From assembly GCA_029432795.1 (NCBI GenBank), contig JARNMJ010000039.1, forward strand, positions 1 to 41,913: a stretch of DNA of 41,913 nucleotides, read 5' to 3'. This DNA comes from Pontiellaceae bacterium B12219 (GTDB lineage Bacteria; Verrucomicrobiota; Kiritimatiellia; Kiritimatiellales; Pontiellaceae). Made by a program: the position numbers and the translations under genes. This document shows positions 15,665-24,348 of this stretch, in pieces. The notes beneath the pieces were generated by a model. It worked only from the letters and a program-made list of their open reading frames with translations. It was not told the DNA's origin and made no database searches. Every line of letters begins with the position of its first letter. Within the stretch, counting starts at the first letter, position 1.

Positions 15665-16420
15665 ATGAGAAAGAAGATCATTGCCGGAAACTGGAAAATG
15701 AACAAAACCATCGAAGAAGCTGTTGAACTGGCCAACGGACTGAAGCGCGAAGTCGGTGGATGCACTGAAGTTGATGTGGTTCTCTGCCCTCCGTTTACCG
15801 CTCTTAAATCGGTCAGCGATATCGTTTCTGAAAGTCAGATCGCTGTCGGTTCCCAGAATATGTCTTCTGAAGACGAAGGGGCTTACACCGGCGAAATCTG
15901 CCACACCATGCTGAAAGAACTCTTTGTTCGTTACGTCATTCTCGGGCACAGCGAACGCCGGGAATATTACAAAGAAACTGACGAATGGGTTAACAAGAAG
16001 GTCATTAAGGCCCTCGAAAAGAACCTGCGTCCGATTCTCTGCGTGGGTGAAACCCTCGAAGATCGTGAATCCGGCAACACCGAGAAAGTGGTTGAAGTTC
16101 AGGTTCGTGAAGGTCTGAAGGGCGTCTCTGCAGATGCGTATACTGAGTTGGTGATTGCATACGAACCGGTTTGGGCCATTGGAACCGGTAAAGTGGCTTC
16201 CGCCGAACAGGCGCAGGAAGTGCACGCGTTCATTCGCGGCATTGTTAAGGATATGGTTGGTGCCGAAGCGGCTGATGCAGTTCGCATTCAGTACGGCGGA
16301 TCCATGAAACCGGGTAATGCAGCCGAGCTGCTTTCCCAGCCCGACATCGACGGCGGCCTGATCGGCGGCGCGGCGCTGGATGTGGCTTCGTTCGCAGGCA
16401 TCATCAATGCCGCGAAGTAA
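15665..16420 (+). CDS. tpiA: Triosephosphate isomerase
   Basis: A 251-residue glycolytic TIM barrel that interconverts dihydroxyacetone phosphate and glyceraldehyde 3-phosphate. Catalytic elements are AGNWKMN near the start (Asn and Lys), the histidine of LGHSERR, the glutamate in AYEPVWAIGTGK and the phosphate-binding QYGGSMKP and GGLIGGAAL. Length is standard. CGGAGA precedes the ATG. secG follows after 18 bp, the common tpiA-secG arrangement. Confidence 0.96.
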   Translation: MRKKIIAGNWKMNKTIEEAVELANGLKREVGGCTEVDVVLCPPFTALKSVSDIVSESQIAVGSQNMSSEDEGAYTGEICHTMLKELFVRYVILGHSERREYYKETDEWVNKKVIKALEKNLRPILCVGETLEDRESGNTEKVVEVQVREGLKGVSADAYTELVIAYEPVWAIGTGKVASAEQAQEVHAFIRGIVKDMVGAEAADAVRIQYGGSMKPGNAAELLSQPDIDGGLIGGAALDVASFAGIINAAK

Positions 16421-16438
16421 ACCAAGTAAGGAACTGTT

Positions 16439-16834
16439 ATGATTTTTATTAAAGCACTGTTTATTGTTGTTCTTGTTCTCTGCTGTCTACTGTTGATCGG
16501 TCTTGTGCTGTTGCAGAAGTCCAAAAGCGAAGGACTGGGCCTTGCATTCGGTGCAGGAGCCGGTGAGTCGCTGTTCGGCGCACGTGCCGGGAATGTCCTT
16601 TCGAAAACTACAGTGGTGATCGGTTGTGTCTTCATGGCCTCTGCTCTGGTGCTCAGCGTATTGTTCGCTCAGGAGGACAAACCGCTGATGGCCGGTGAAC
16701 TGAGTTCCTCGTCGGAAGTGGTGGGTGTTGAGTCCGGTTCAGTTCAAGAACTGGATCTGGGCGCTCCGGCTGCAGAACCGATCGTGGTCGAAGAAGAGGT
16801 TGTTGTTGACGCTCCTGCTGCAGCTGCAGAATAA
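16439..16834 (+). CDS. secG: Preprotein translocase subunit SecG
   Basis: A 131-residue inner-membrane protein with two transmembrane helices (about residues 3-23 and 58-78). The conserved loop between them contains LLQKSKSEGLG and the G/A-rich ESLFGARAGNVLSK. The extra C-terminal tail is acidic and A/V/E-rich. SecG assists SecYE in protein export. AAGGAA precedes the ATG. Confidence 0.9.
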   Translation: MIFIKALFIVVLVLCCLLLIGLVLLQKSKSEGLGLAFGAGAGESLFGARAGNVLSKTTVVIGCVFMASALVLSVLFAQEDKPLMAGELSSSSEVVGVESGSVQELDLGAPAAEPIVVEEEVVVDAPAAAAE

Positions 16835-16856
16835 CGACAGCTTGAATGCTCTTTGA

Positions 16857-18740
16857 ATGAGGTTTAAACCTCCAGTGCACAGACTCCTCTCAGCCGCTTT
16901 GGCGGTCATTGCGGGGAGTCTTTTTCTTTTCGGATGCGGAGAGGAAACGTCGGGCAACCTTCCAGGGGCTGGAAGTGAAACCGTCTATTATTCCCAGACC
17001 AATCCCATTCGCGGATTGGATCCGGCATCGGCCGGCGAGGTTTCTTCGTCGCTCGCCATCGCCCGTATTTATGAAGGCCTGCTGGAGTACGATTATCTGG
17101 CACGCCCGTATAAGGTGAAACCGCTGCTGGCGGAAGCCCTGCCTGATATTTCGGACGACGGGCTCGTCTATACTTTCAAAATCCGTAAAGGCATTTATTT
17201 TCACGACGATCCGTGTTTCCCCGACGGGCAAGGACGCGAATTGGTGGCGGAAGATTTCATCTATTCCATCAAACGTATTGCCGATGTGAAAAATGTATCG
17301 TCCGGATTCTGGGCCTATAACAACCGGATTCTGGGCATTAACGATTTTCACGAAGCATCCAAAAGTAAAGAGCCGACCGATTATGATGCCGAGGTTGAAG
17401 GGCTTCGGGCGCTGGATGATTACACGCTGCAGATTTCGCTCACCGATCCCTATCCGCAGCTGCTCTATATTCTCGCAATGCATTATGCCTTTGCGGTGCC
17501 GCGCGAGGCGGTCGAGTTTTACGGTCAGGATTTTGTAAATCATCCGGTAGGAACCGGTCCCTATGAACTGGTGGAGTGGCGCCGGAATTCCCGCATTGAA
17601 TTTGAGCGCAGTCCGAAATGGGCGGAAACCGGGCGGGTGGAACTCTACCCAACTCATGGAACGCCGGAAGATGCGGCGGCGGGGCTGTTGAAAGATGCCG
17701 GGCAGCAGCTGCCCTTTATTGACCGCATGGTGCAGTATGTGATTGAGGACTCGACGACGGCCTGGATGATGTTCCTGTCCGGCCAGCTGGGGGCTTCAGC
17801 CATTTCGCGCGACAATTGGGATGAAGTGATTACCGGGGACAAGCAGCTGAACGATTCGCTGGGCGAGCGGGGGATTGATCTGATTTCGGCACCGACCCTT
17901 GATGTGTTCTACATCGGCTTCAACTGGGATGATCCTGTTGTGGGTGAAAATGCGGATCCGGAACAGAACGAACGGAATAAGAAGCTGCGTCAGGCGCTGA
18001 GCTGTGCGTATGACTTTGACCAGATGAACCAATTTATGAACTATCGCCTGCATCCGTTGGGCGGCCCGATTCCGCAGCCGTTAGCGGGCAGTTTAAAAAA
18101 GCCTTCGCCTTATGCTTTTGATCTGGAAAAGGCCCGGCAGCTGTTGGTTGAAGCCGGTTATCCGGAAGGCGTTGATCCGGAAACGGGGAAACGGCTCGAA
18201 CTTTCGATCGAGCTGGGCAGTGCGGATTCCAATACCCGCCAATCGATGGAGCTGATGGCCGATATGTATCAGAAAATCGGCATTGTTTTAAAAGCATCCT
18301 ACAATACCTGGCCCTCATTTATTGAAAAGATGAACCGCCGTCAGGCGCAGATGTTCCGATTGGGCTGGGTGGCGGATTATCCCGATGCCGAAAACTTCCT
18401 GCAGCTGTTCTACAGTAAAAATGAGTCGCCGGGACCGAATCATTCCAACTATAGGAATGCCGAAATTGACAAAATGTATGAGCAGATCCGGACCCTGCAG
18501 GATACGCCGGAGCGTACCGCGATTTACGAAGATATGGCGGAAATTATTGTAGAGGATTCACCATGGATTTTCCTGTTTCAGCCCATGAGTTATGCGCTTA
18601 AACACAGTTGGCTGGAAAACTATGTTCCGCACGATTTCCCGTATGGCATGGGCAAGTACCGGCGCATAAACAATGAAACGCGTGAGCAGTGGTTTAAGTC
18701 GTACGACGACACCAAACTCGATATGACGGGGCGGGAATAG
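16857..18740 (+). CDS. Peptide ABC transporter substrate-binding lipoprotein (OppA-like)
   Basis: A 627-residue SBP family 5 protein. The signal peptide ends in a lipobox (LFLFGC, lipidated Cys about residue 27). Family hallmarks include YYSQTNPIRGLDPA, ARIYEGLLEYD, FKIRKGIYFHDDP with DFIYSIKRI, and NHPVGTGPYELVEW. It captures oligopeptides in the periplasm for the permeases encoded next. A palindrome copy (16960) lies just after the lipobox. The stop is two bases before the next start, so the genes are one operon. Substrate class (peptide rather than nickel or sugar) is inferred from length and family. Confidence 0.88.
   Translation: MRFKPPVHRLLSAALAVIAGSLFLFGCGEETSGNLPGAGSETVYYSQTNPIRGLDPASAGEVSSSLAIARIYEGLLEYDYLARPYKVKPLLAEALPDISDDGLVYTFKIRKGIYFHDDPCFPDGQGRELVAEDFIYSIKRIADVKNVSSGFWAYNNRILGINDFHEASKSKEPTDYDAEVEGLRALDDYTLQISLTDPYPQLLYILAMHYAFAVPREAVEFYGQDFVNHPVGTGPYELVEWRRNSRIEFERSPKWAETGRVELYPTHGTPEDAAAGLLKDAGQQLPFIDRMVQYVIEDSTTAWMMFLSGQLGASAISRDNWDEVITGDKQLNDSLGERGIDLISAPTLDVFYIGFNWDDPVVGENADPEQNERNKKLRQALSCAYDFDQMNQFMNYRLHPLGGPIPQPLAGSLKKPSPYAFDLEKARQLLVEAGYPEGVDPETGKRLELSIELGSADSNTRQSMELMADMYQKIGIVLKASYNTWPSFIEKMNRRQAQMFRLGWVADYPDAENFLQLFYSKNESPGPNHSNYRNAEIDKMYEQIRTLQDTPERTAIYEDMAEIIVEDSPWIFLFQPMSYALKHSWLENYVPHDFPYGMGKYRRINNETREQWFKSYDDTKLDMTGRE
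16960..16974. repeat. Dispersed palindrome copy (coding)
   Basis: Exact arms, spacer ggggc; encodes LPGAGS just after the lipobox of the substrate-binding protein. Confidence 0.85.
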
Positions 18741-18742
18741 GC

Positions 18743-20017
18743 ATGCTGAAGTATATTCTCAGACGTTTGTTGCAGATGATTCCGACGGTGATCGGGGTCA
18801 TTCTTGTGACGTTTGCACTGTTTAATATTGTGCCGAACGATCTGGCGGCTATCGCGCTCGGTAAAAATGTGACGCTTGAAATGCTCGAAAATTTTGATGA
18901 GCAGCGCGGATTGAATAGGCCGCTCTTTTTCGGGACGCGTTCTGCGATTCGGGCGTATGAAGATCAGGATTTGGCGGAAGGTGCAGGACGTTGGCGCAAC
19001 TGGTCGAATGCCGTGTGGTCAGCTGAAGCCGGATCCATCACCCTTCAGCCGGGTTCGGAAATCGATCCGTTGGCATTCAAGCTGAAAGACGAGGTTGAAT
19101 ACGAATGGACAGTTAAATACCGCGGCGAAGGAACGTTGGCCGGACAGGAACTTTCTTCCAGCGATTGGAAAACTGAAAAGGTTCGTTTCCAGGGATTGGA
19201 AAGCGGAGCATTTGAAACCGATCTCCAGACGTTGGAAATTAAAAAACTTAAATTGCGCCGCGTTGTTTCGAACCCGTTTGATTCACAGCTCTTTTTTTAT
19301 GTCGGACAATTGGCGCGGGGTGAACTGGGCTTTTCCGAGCATTTCAAGCAACCGGTTTCGAAGCTGTTGCTCGATGGGGTTCCGCCTTCGTTGGCACTCA
19401 TGATTCCGATCTTTTTTATCGGGCTGATTGTATCGGTGAGTCTATCGCTGGTATGTGCGTTTTTCCGCAACCAGTTTCTCGACCGTTTTCTGGTGGTCAC
19501 CGCCGTTGCGCTGATGAGCATTAACTATCTGGTTTTCATTATTGTGGGGCAGTATTTCCTGGCCTACAAAGAGGGGCTGTTTCCGGTGTGGGGCTATGAG
19601 TCGGCCAGGTATATCGTGTTGCCGGCCCTTATCGGGATTGTGAGCGGATTGGGTTCAAATATCCGTTTCTATCGCACGATCATGCTGGACGAAATGTATA
19701 AGGACTATGTCCGTACGGCCTTCGCCAAGGGCGTTTCGAAGCCGCGCGTGCTGTTTGTTCATGTGCTGAAAAATGCTATGATTCCGATCATTACCAATGT
19801 CGTGATTGCCATTCCTTTTCTGTACACTGGCTCGCTCCTGCTCGAAAAATTCTTTGGTATTCCGGGGCTGGGCTATCTCGGTGTAACGGCGGTGCTGTCG
19901 TCGGATATAGATGTTGTCCGGGCGCTGGTTTTGATCGGCGCACTGATGTTTGTGGTGGCCAATCTGCTCACCGATATTTGTTATGCCGCCGCTGATCCAC
20001 GGGTGAAATTGAAATAA
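18743..20017 (+). CDS. Peptide ABC transporter permease (OppB/DppB family) with an extra domain
   Basis: A 424-residue inner-membrane permease, about 100 longer than the usual 306-340. Helix 1 (MLKYILRRLLQMIPTVIGVI start) is followed by a soluble insert spanning roughly residues 55-190, then the remaining helices. The cytoplasmic EAA loop appears as FYRTIMLDEMYKDYVRTAFAK followed by GVSKPRVLFVHVLKNA. The insert is predicted to be periplasmic and contains two palindrome copies 31 bp apart. It pairs with the OppC-like protein next, overlapping by one base (TAATG). Confidence 0.88.
   Translation: MLKYILRRLLQMIPTVIGVILVTFALFNIVPNDLAAIALGKNVTLEMLENFDEQRGLNRPLFFGTRSAIRAYEDQDLAEGAGRWRNWSNAVWSAEAGSITLQPGSEIDPLAFKLKDEVEYEWTVKYRGEGTLAGQELSSSDWKTEKVRFQGLESGAFETDLQTLEIKKLKLRRVVSNPFDSQLFFYVGQLARGELGFSEHFKQPVSKLLLDGVPPSLALMIPIFFIGLIVSVSLSLVCAFFRNQFLDRFLVVTAVALMSINYLVFIIVGQYFLAYKEGLFPVWGYESARYIVLPALIGIVSGLGSNIRFYRTIMLDEMYKDYVRTAFAKGVSKPRVLFVHVLKNAMIPIITNVVIAIPFLYTGSLLLEKFFGIPGLGYLGVTAVLSSDIDVVRALVLIGALMFVVANLLTDICYAAADPRVKLK
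19156..19170. repeat. Dispersed palindrome copy (coding)
   Basis: Exact arms, spacer gcgat; encodes SDWKT in the permease insert. Confidence 0.85.
19187..19201. repeat. Dispersed palindrome copy (coding)
   Basis: Exact arms, spacer gggat; encodes RFQGLE in the same insert, 31 bp after the previous copy. Confidence 0.85.
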
Positions 20018-20898
20018 TGAAGAGCAAATCACAGAGCCTTTGGGGCGATGCCTGGCGCCGGTTGAAAAAGAACCGGCTCGCTATGTTCTGTCTGGGGCTG
20101 GTGATCTTTTTCACGCTGCTCGCGGTCTACGGTGAAATTATTTACCGCTACCATGAGATTCGCGATATTACGCCTTCGTATCAGCTGACCAATCTGGATG
20201 CAGCCTATGAGGCGCCGAGTTCCAGCCATTGGATGGGAACCGACGGGCTCGGGCGCGATGTCATGGCGCGCTTGGTGCAGGGCGTTCGCATTGCCTATAA
20301 GGTCGGTATTATCACATCCATGATTGCGATTCCGATCGGCGTAATTCTCGGTTGTCTGGCCGGATTCTTCGGCGGGAAAGTGGACGATTTCATTGTATGG
20401 CTCTATTCGACCTTCGCCTCCATGCCCGGACTTTTGTTTATTCTGGCGATTGCGATGGTGGTTCCGGATCGGGGCTTGCTGGGAGTGTATCTCGGTATTG
20501 GTTTGACCACCTGGGTCGGCTTGTGCCGGCTGGTGCGCGGCGAAGTGATGAAGCACAAAGAGCAAACCTATGTGCAGGCCGCCAAAGCGCTGGGCCTCGG
20601 TTCCGGCCGGATCATGTTTAAACACATTCTTCCGAATATTTCGCACGTGATTATCGTCACCTTTTCACTCCGGTTTCCGGCGGCGGTCGGTACGGAAGTG
20701 ATTATGAGTTTTCTGGGCATCGGCGTGCAGGGCGAGCCCTCGTGGGGGTTGATGATTGATTCCGCGCGCATGCGCCTCTGGCAGGGTATGTGGTGGGAAA
20801 TGACCTTTGTGACGATTGCTCTGTTTTTATTGGTACTGGCTTTTAACCTGTTGGGTGATGCCTTGCGCGACGCTTTGGATCCTCGTTTGAATGATTAA
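20017..20898 (+). CDS. Peptide ABC transporter permease (OppC/DppC family)
   Basis: A 293-residue permease. The N-terminal OppC domain is visible (WRRLKKNRLAMFCLGLVIFF), followed by HWMGTDGLGRDVMARLVQG, typical of the family. The EAA loop is LVRGEVMKHKEQTYVQAAKA followed by LGLGSGRIMFKHILPN. Length is normal. It forms the second half of the transmembrane channel. The start overlaps the preceding stop. Confidence 0.92.
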   Translation: MKSKSQSLWGDAWRRLKKNRLAMFCLGLVIFFTLLAVYGEIIYRYHEIRDITPSYQLTNLDAAYEAPSSSHWMGTDGLGRDVMARLVQGVRIAYKVGIITSMIAIPIGVILGCLAGFFGGKVDDFIVWLYSTFASMPGLLFILAIAMVVPDRGLLGVYLGIGLTTWVGLCRLVRGEVMKHKEQTYVQAAKALGLGSGRIMFKHILPNISHVIIVTFSLRFPAAVGTEVIMSFLGIGVQGEPSWGLMIDSARMRLWQGMWWEMTFVTIALFLLVLAFNLLGDALRDALDPRLND

Positions 20899-20914
20899 GG
20901 TATTTTAGAATGTT

Positions 20915-21005
20915 GATTTTAGATTTCAGATTTGCGGGGCTGCGACAGCCTCTTTGGGAGAGAGGCCAATGCCGTTTGAATTCCACAAATCAGCAATCGA
21001 AAATC
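20915..21005. repeat. Imperfect inverted repeat between the permease and ATPase genes
   Basis: 20915-20934 matches the reverse complement of 20986-21005 at 17 of 20 positions. The loop holds a smaller hairpin (GCCTCT...AGAGGC). It fills the only sizeable gap in the transporter operon and could lower or stabilise downstream expression. Confidence 0.5.
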
Positions 21006-21016
21006 GGAAATGAAAA

Positions 21017-21871
21017 ATGAGTGCAACGGACAACATTCTGGAAGTGAAGAATCTTCAAATTCATTTTGGACATGGCGACGATGTCGTGCGTGCGGTGGAT
21101 GGGGTCAGTTTTCACGTGGCGCGTGGCGAAACGCTCGCGCTGGTTGGAGAAAGCGGAAGCGGAAAAAGCATCAGTGCACTTTCGCTGACGAAGCTGACTC
21201 CGCGTGCGGCGATCTACGCGGGCGGTCAGGTGCTTTTTAATCAAGCAACCGATATGCTCTCACTTTCCGATCGCGAGCTGCGCAGGATTCGCGGCAGTCA
21301 GATTTCGTATATTTTTCAGGAGCCGATGTCTTCCTTTAATCCGGTGTTCACCATCGGGTGGCAGATTGAAGAGGCGCTGAAGCTGCATCGTAAAGGCGTT
21401 GACCGGAAAGCAGAGGTGAAACGGTTGCTGGATCTGGTTCAACTGCCTTCGCGCATGGCCGATGCCTATCCGCATGAAATGAGTGGCGGTCAGTTGCAAC
21501 GCTGTATGATTGCGATGGCGCTGGCCTGCGATCCTGAACTGCTGATTGCCGACGAACCGACCACTGCGCTCGATGTGACGGTGCAGCGTGAAATTCTTAA
21601 TCTGCTGGCCGAACTGAGTCGGAAGGTGAATTTGTCGGTCCTAATGATTACGCATAACTTCGGCATTGTTTCCGATCTGGCAGACCGGGTTTGTGTGATG
21701 AAAAAGGGAAAAATTGTGGAAGAGGGTAAAACCCGCCAGGTGCTGGACGATCCGCAGCATGATTACACGAAACAGCTGATGGCTGCCGTCCCGCGCCTCA
21801 ATCCTTCCAGGCAGAAGTCCGCCTCGGCAGAAGAGGTGGATGATGAAATGCGAAGGTGGATGCCCCGATGA
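21017..21871 (+). CDS. Peptide ABC transporter ATP-binding protein (OppD family)
   Basis: A 284-residue ATPase with Walker A GESGSGKS, Q-loop FQEPMSSFNP, signature MSGGQLQRCMIAMA, Walker B LLIADEPTTALD and the switch histidine in MITHNFG. It is shorter than typical OppD (about 320-335), and the usual C-terminal oligopeptide-binding extension with its cysteines is largely missing. The stop overlaps the next start as ATGA. Confidence 0.92.
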   Translation: MSATDNILEVKNLQIHFGHGDDVVRAVDGVSFHVARGETLALVGESGSGKSISALSLTKLTPRAAIYAGGQVLFNQATDMLSLSDRELRRIRGSQISYIFQEPMSSFNPVFTIGWQIEEALKLHRKGVDRKAEVKRLLDLVQLPSRMADAYPHEMSGGQLQRCMIAMALACDPELLIADEPTTALDVTVQREILNLLAELSRKVNLSVLMITHNFGIVSDLADRVCVMKKGKIVEEGKTRQVLDDPQHDYTKQLMAAVPRLNPSRQKSASAEEVDDEMRRWMPR

Positions 21872-22665
21872 ACTCAAATGTTTCCAGAAGAGCGGATGAA
21901 AAGAAACTGCTCGATGTTCGGCAGCTGAACGTGATTTACGGCAAGGGGAAGGATTCCGTTCATGCCGTTAAGGACGTGAGCTTTCACATTAAACCGGGCG
22001 AAATTTTCGGCCTTGTTGGAGAAAGCGGCTGCGGTAAAAGTTCGCTGGGCAAAGCCGTGATCCGCCTGACCGATCCGACCTCCGGAACGATTGATTTTAA
22101 CGGAATTGATGTGGCTTCGCTGAAGGGGCGTGCATTGAAAACCTACCGGCAGGAAGTGCAGATGGTTTTTCAGGATCCCTACGGTTCGCTGAATCCGCGT
22201 ATGAAAGTGGGCAGTGCCATTGTGGACGTGCTCGAAGTGCATAAGATCGGAAAGAACACAACGGAACGCCGGGAGCGGGTTGCAGCACTTTTTGAGGCGG
22301 TGGGGCTTGATCCAAATTGGGCCTGGCGCTATCCGCATGAATTTTCCGGCGGACAGCGGCAGCGTATTTGCATTGCCCGTGCGCTGGCGTTGAATCCGGA
22401 TCTGCTCGTGGCCGATGAGCCGGTTTCGGCGCTCGATGTTTCTGTGCAGGCCGAGATTCTTGAGCTGCTGGAAGAGCTGCGTGCCAAACGTAATCTGGCT
22501 TTTCTTTTTGTGAGCCATGATCTGGCGGTTGTTCGGAATGTTTGCGATCGGGTGGCCGTCATGTATAACGGCGAAATTGTAGAAATAGGCGACGTTGCGG
22601 ACGTCATCGATCATCCGCAACATGAATATACCCGCAAGCTGCTGGCAGCAGTTCCTTCATTTTAA
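21868..22665 (+). CDS. Peptide ABC transporter ATP-binding protein (OppF family)
   Basis: About 265 residues, with Walker [11 protein letters not shown]-loop [11 protein letters not shown], signature [15 protein letters not shown], Walker [13 protein letters not shown] and H-loop [10 protein letters not shown] place the start at the ATG 21868 because it overlaps the preceding stop and has AAGGTGG about 8 bases upstream; a GTG at 21856 is in frame. It hydrolyses ATP together with the OppD-type subunit to drive peptide uptake. Confidence 0.92.
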   Translation: MNSNVSRRADEKKLLDVRQLNVIYGKGKDSVHAVKDVSFHIKPGEIFGLVGESGCGKSSLGKAVIRLTDPTSGTIDFNGIDVASLKGRALKTYRQEVQMVFQDPYGSLNPRMKVGSAIVDVLEVHKIGKNTTERRERVAALFEAVGLDPNWAWRYPHEFSGGQRQRICIARALALNPDLLVADEPVSALDVSVQAEILELLEELRAKRNLAFLFVSHDLAVVRNVCDRVAVMYNGEIVEIGDVADVIDHPQHEYTRKLLAAVPSF

Positions 22666-22689
22666 TCAGGTCCAAAGAGGCATCCGACC

Positions 22690-23013
22690 ATGGAAATTAA
22701 AACCGTTCGCGTGAATAAAAAAACACTGACCTGCAGAACCTGTGAAACCGAGTTTTTCGGATATTCCGAGGCGCAGGATGCACCGCGTTTGTTTGAATGC
22801 GAAGAGTGCTCGGCCATTTTTTCCCTGCCCAAAGATCAGTACGCATTGCTGGATGATCGTATTAAGGGGCAATACTGTCCTGATTGTGATGCGCCGCTCG
22901 AAGAGACGCTGGTTGAGAAAACGCAGGCAGGAAGCTGTCCGATGTGTGAAGACCGCGATTATTACGGTACGGGTGAAGCTGAGGAAGTGGATCTCGAAAC
23001 GTATGCGCTCTGA
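22690..23013 (+). CDS. Small zinc-ribbon protein, unknown
   Basis: A 107-residue acidic protein with four CxxC pairs (CRTC, CEEC, CPDC, CPMC), suggesting two zinc-ribbon units. It lacks a signal peptide or membrane segment. It lies 24 bp after the peptide transporter genes and has AAAGAGG upstream, so it is probably co-transcribed. No named family is recognised. Possible roles are nucleic-acid or protein binding. Confidence 0.65.
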   Translation: MEIKTVRVNKKTLTCRTCETEFFGYSEAQDAPRLFECEECSAIFSLPKDQYALLDDRIKGQYCPDCDAPLEETLVEKTQAGSCPMCEDRDYYGTGEAEEVDLETYAL

Positions 23014-23073
23014 TTAATCTGTTTTTCGGCACTGGTTTAAACAAATCCTGGCACCACCAGGCGCAGACTCTGT

Positions 23074-24312
23074 CTATTCTTTCTCGAAGGTCCGCAGCGC
23101 CTTGATGCGTTCGAGGACGGGGGGATGGGAATATTCCAGAAATACTTTCAGCGGATGGGGGGTGAGGTTGGAGAGGTTGTCGACTGACAGTTTCTTGAGG
23201 GCATTAATCATTTTGCCGGGAGCTTTGGTTGTTTCAGCGGCATAGGCATCGGCTTCAAATTCGTGTTTGCGCGAGAGGATATTGCCGAGCAGCCCGAGAA
23301 TCATGCTGATGGGCGCGTAGAGGAATCCAAAAAAGATGAGCCCGGCATAGAGCGGTGTATCTTCAATTCCGAACGCGGCGTAGAGCCCGGCTTTGGTGAT
23401 GAAGAGCGAGAGTATGAAGAACATCAGCAGGGAGGAGGCCATCGAGATGACGATGCCTTTTTTGACATGTCCCCGTTTGCAATGCCCGATCTCGTGAGCA
23501 AGCACCCCGACGAGTTCTTCGGTGGAGTGGTTTTCGATGAGCGTGTCGAACAGGGCAATACGCTTGGTTTTTCCAAAGCCTGTAAAAAAGGCATTTGATT
23601 TGGTGGAGCGTTTGGAACCGTCGATTTTGAAAATACCGCTCAGGGTGTATTCCTGGGAAGCCGCATAGTCTTCGATGGCAGACCGGAGTTCGCCGTCTTC
23701 GAGCGGGGTAAATTTGTTGAAGAGCGGCAGGATGGCGACCGGGGCGATGAACATGACAAAGAGCTGGATGAGGCTCAGTGCAGCCCAGGCCCAGAGCCAG
23801 GCGTTGGTCACCGAAGAAAAGATCCAGAGCACAAGCGCAAAAATCGGTGCACCCAGCAGAACGGTGAGCAGGATGCCTTTCAGCAGATCTACGATAAAGG
23901 TTTTAGCCGTCGTTTTATTAAAGCCGTATTTTTCTTCGATGACGAAGGTGTTGTAGATGCTGAAGGGCAGGCTGACGATTTGGCTGAGCACCATCAGAAG
24001 TCCGCCGAAAACCAGACCCTGCAGAATCATATGCCCGGAAGAGGCTGCCGCCACATCGTTCAGTATGCGGAAACCGCCAAGCAGGATGAAGGTAATGGTG
24101 AGCGGAAGCATGATGGCGGACTGGACCTGTTCGAAGCGGGTGGTCTCTTTTAAATAGCGTTGCGACTCGGCATATTTTTCCTCGTTATAGATTCCCTGAA
24201 ACTCATCCGGAATGCGGGTGGATACGTTGCGGACATTGAGCGTTTCAACGATCAGCGAGAGCAGCCAGTTGAACACCAACAGGGCCAGAATAAAAATCAG
24301 GTAACCGTTCAT
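23074..24312 (-). CDS. M48 family metallopeptidase (Ste24/CAAX protease-like)
   Basis: A 412-residue integral membrane zinc protease. Several N-terminal helices are followed by the zinc motif HEIGH in LAHEIGHCKRGH (about residue 270) and the third zinc ligand region RKHEFEADAYAAE near 350. The N-terminal peptidase_M48_N segment includes IPDEFQGIYNEEKYAESQ. Ste24-like proteases cleave membrane or prenylated proteins; in bacteria they are linked to membrane protein quality control. It is the last gene of a leftward cluster. Confidence 0.88.
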   Translation of the reverse strand: MNGYLIFILALLVFNWLLSLIVETLNVRNVSTRIPDEFQGIYNEEKYAESQRYLKETTRFEQVQSAIMLPLTITFILLGGFRILNDVAAASSGHMILQGLVFGGLLMVLSQIVSLPFSIYNTFVIEEKYGFNKTTAKTFIVDLLKGILLTVLLGAPIFALVLWIFSSVTNAWLWAWAALSLIQLFVMFIAPVAILPLFNKFTPLEDGELRSAIEDYAASQEYTLSGIFKIDGSKRSTKSNAFFTGFGKTKRIALFDTLIENHSTEELVGVLAHEIGHCKRGHVKKGIVISMASSLLMFFILSLFITKAGLYAAFGIEDTPLYAGLIFFGFLYAPISMILGLLGNILSRKHEFEADAYAAETTKAPGKMINALKKLSVDNLSNLTPHPLKVFLEYSHPPVLERIKALRTFEKE

Positions 24313-24348
24313 AAGTGAAATCCTCCGGGGTTGATTCGGCCGGTAAAA

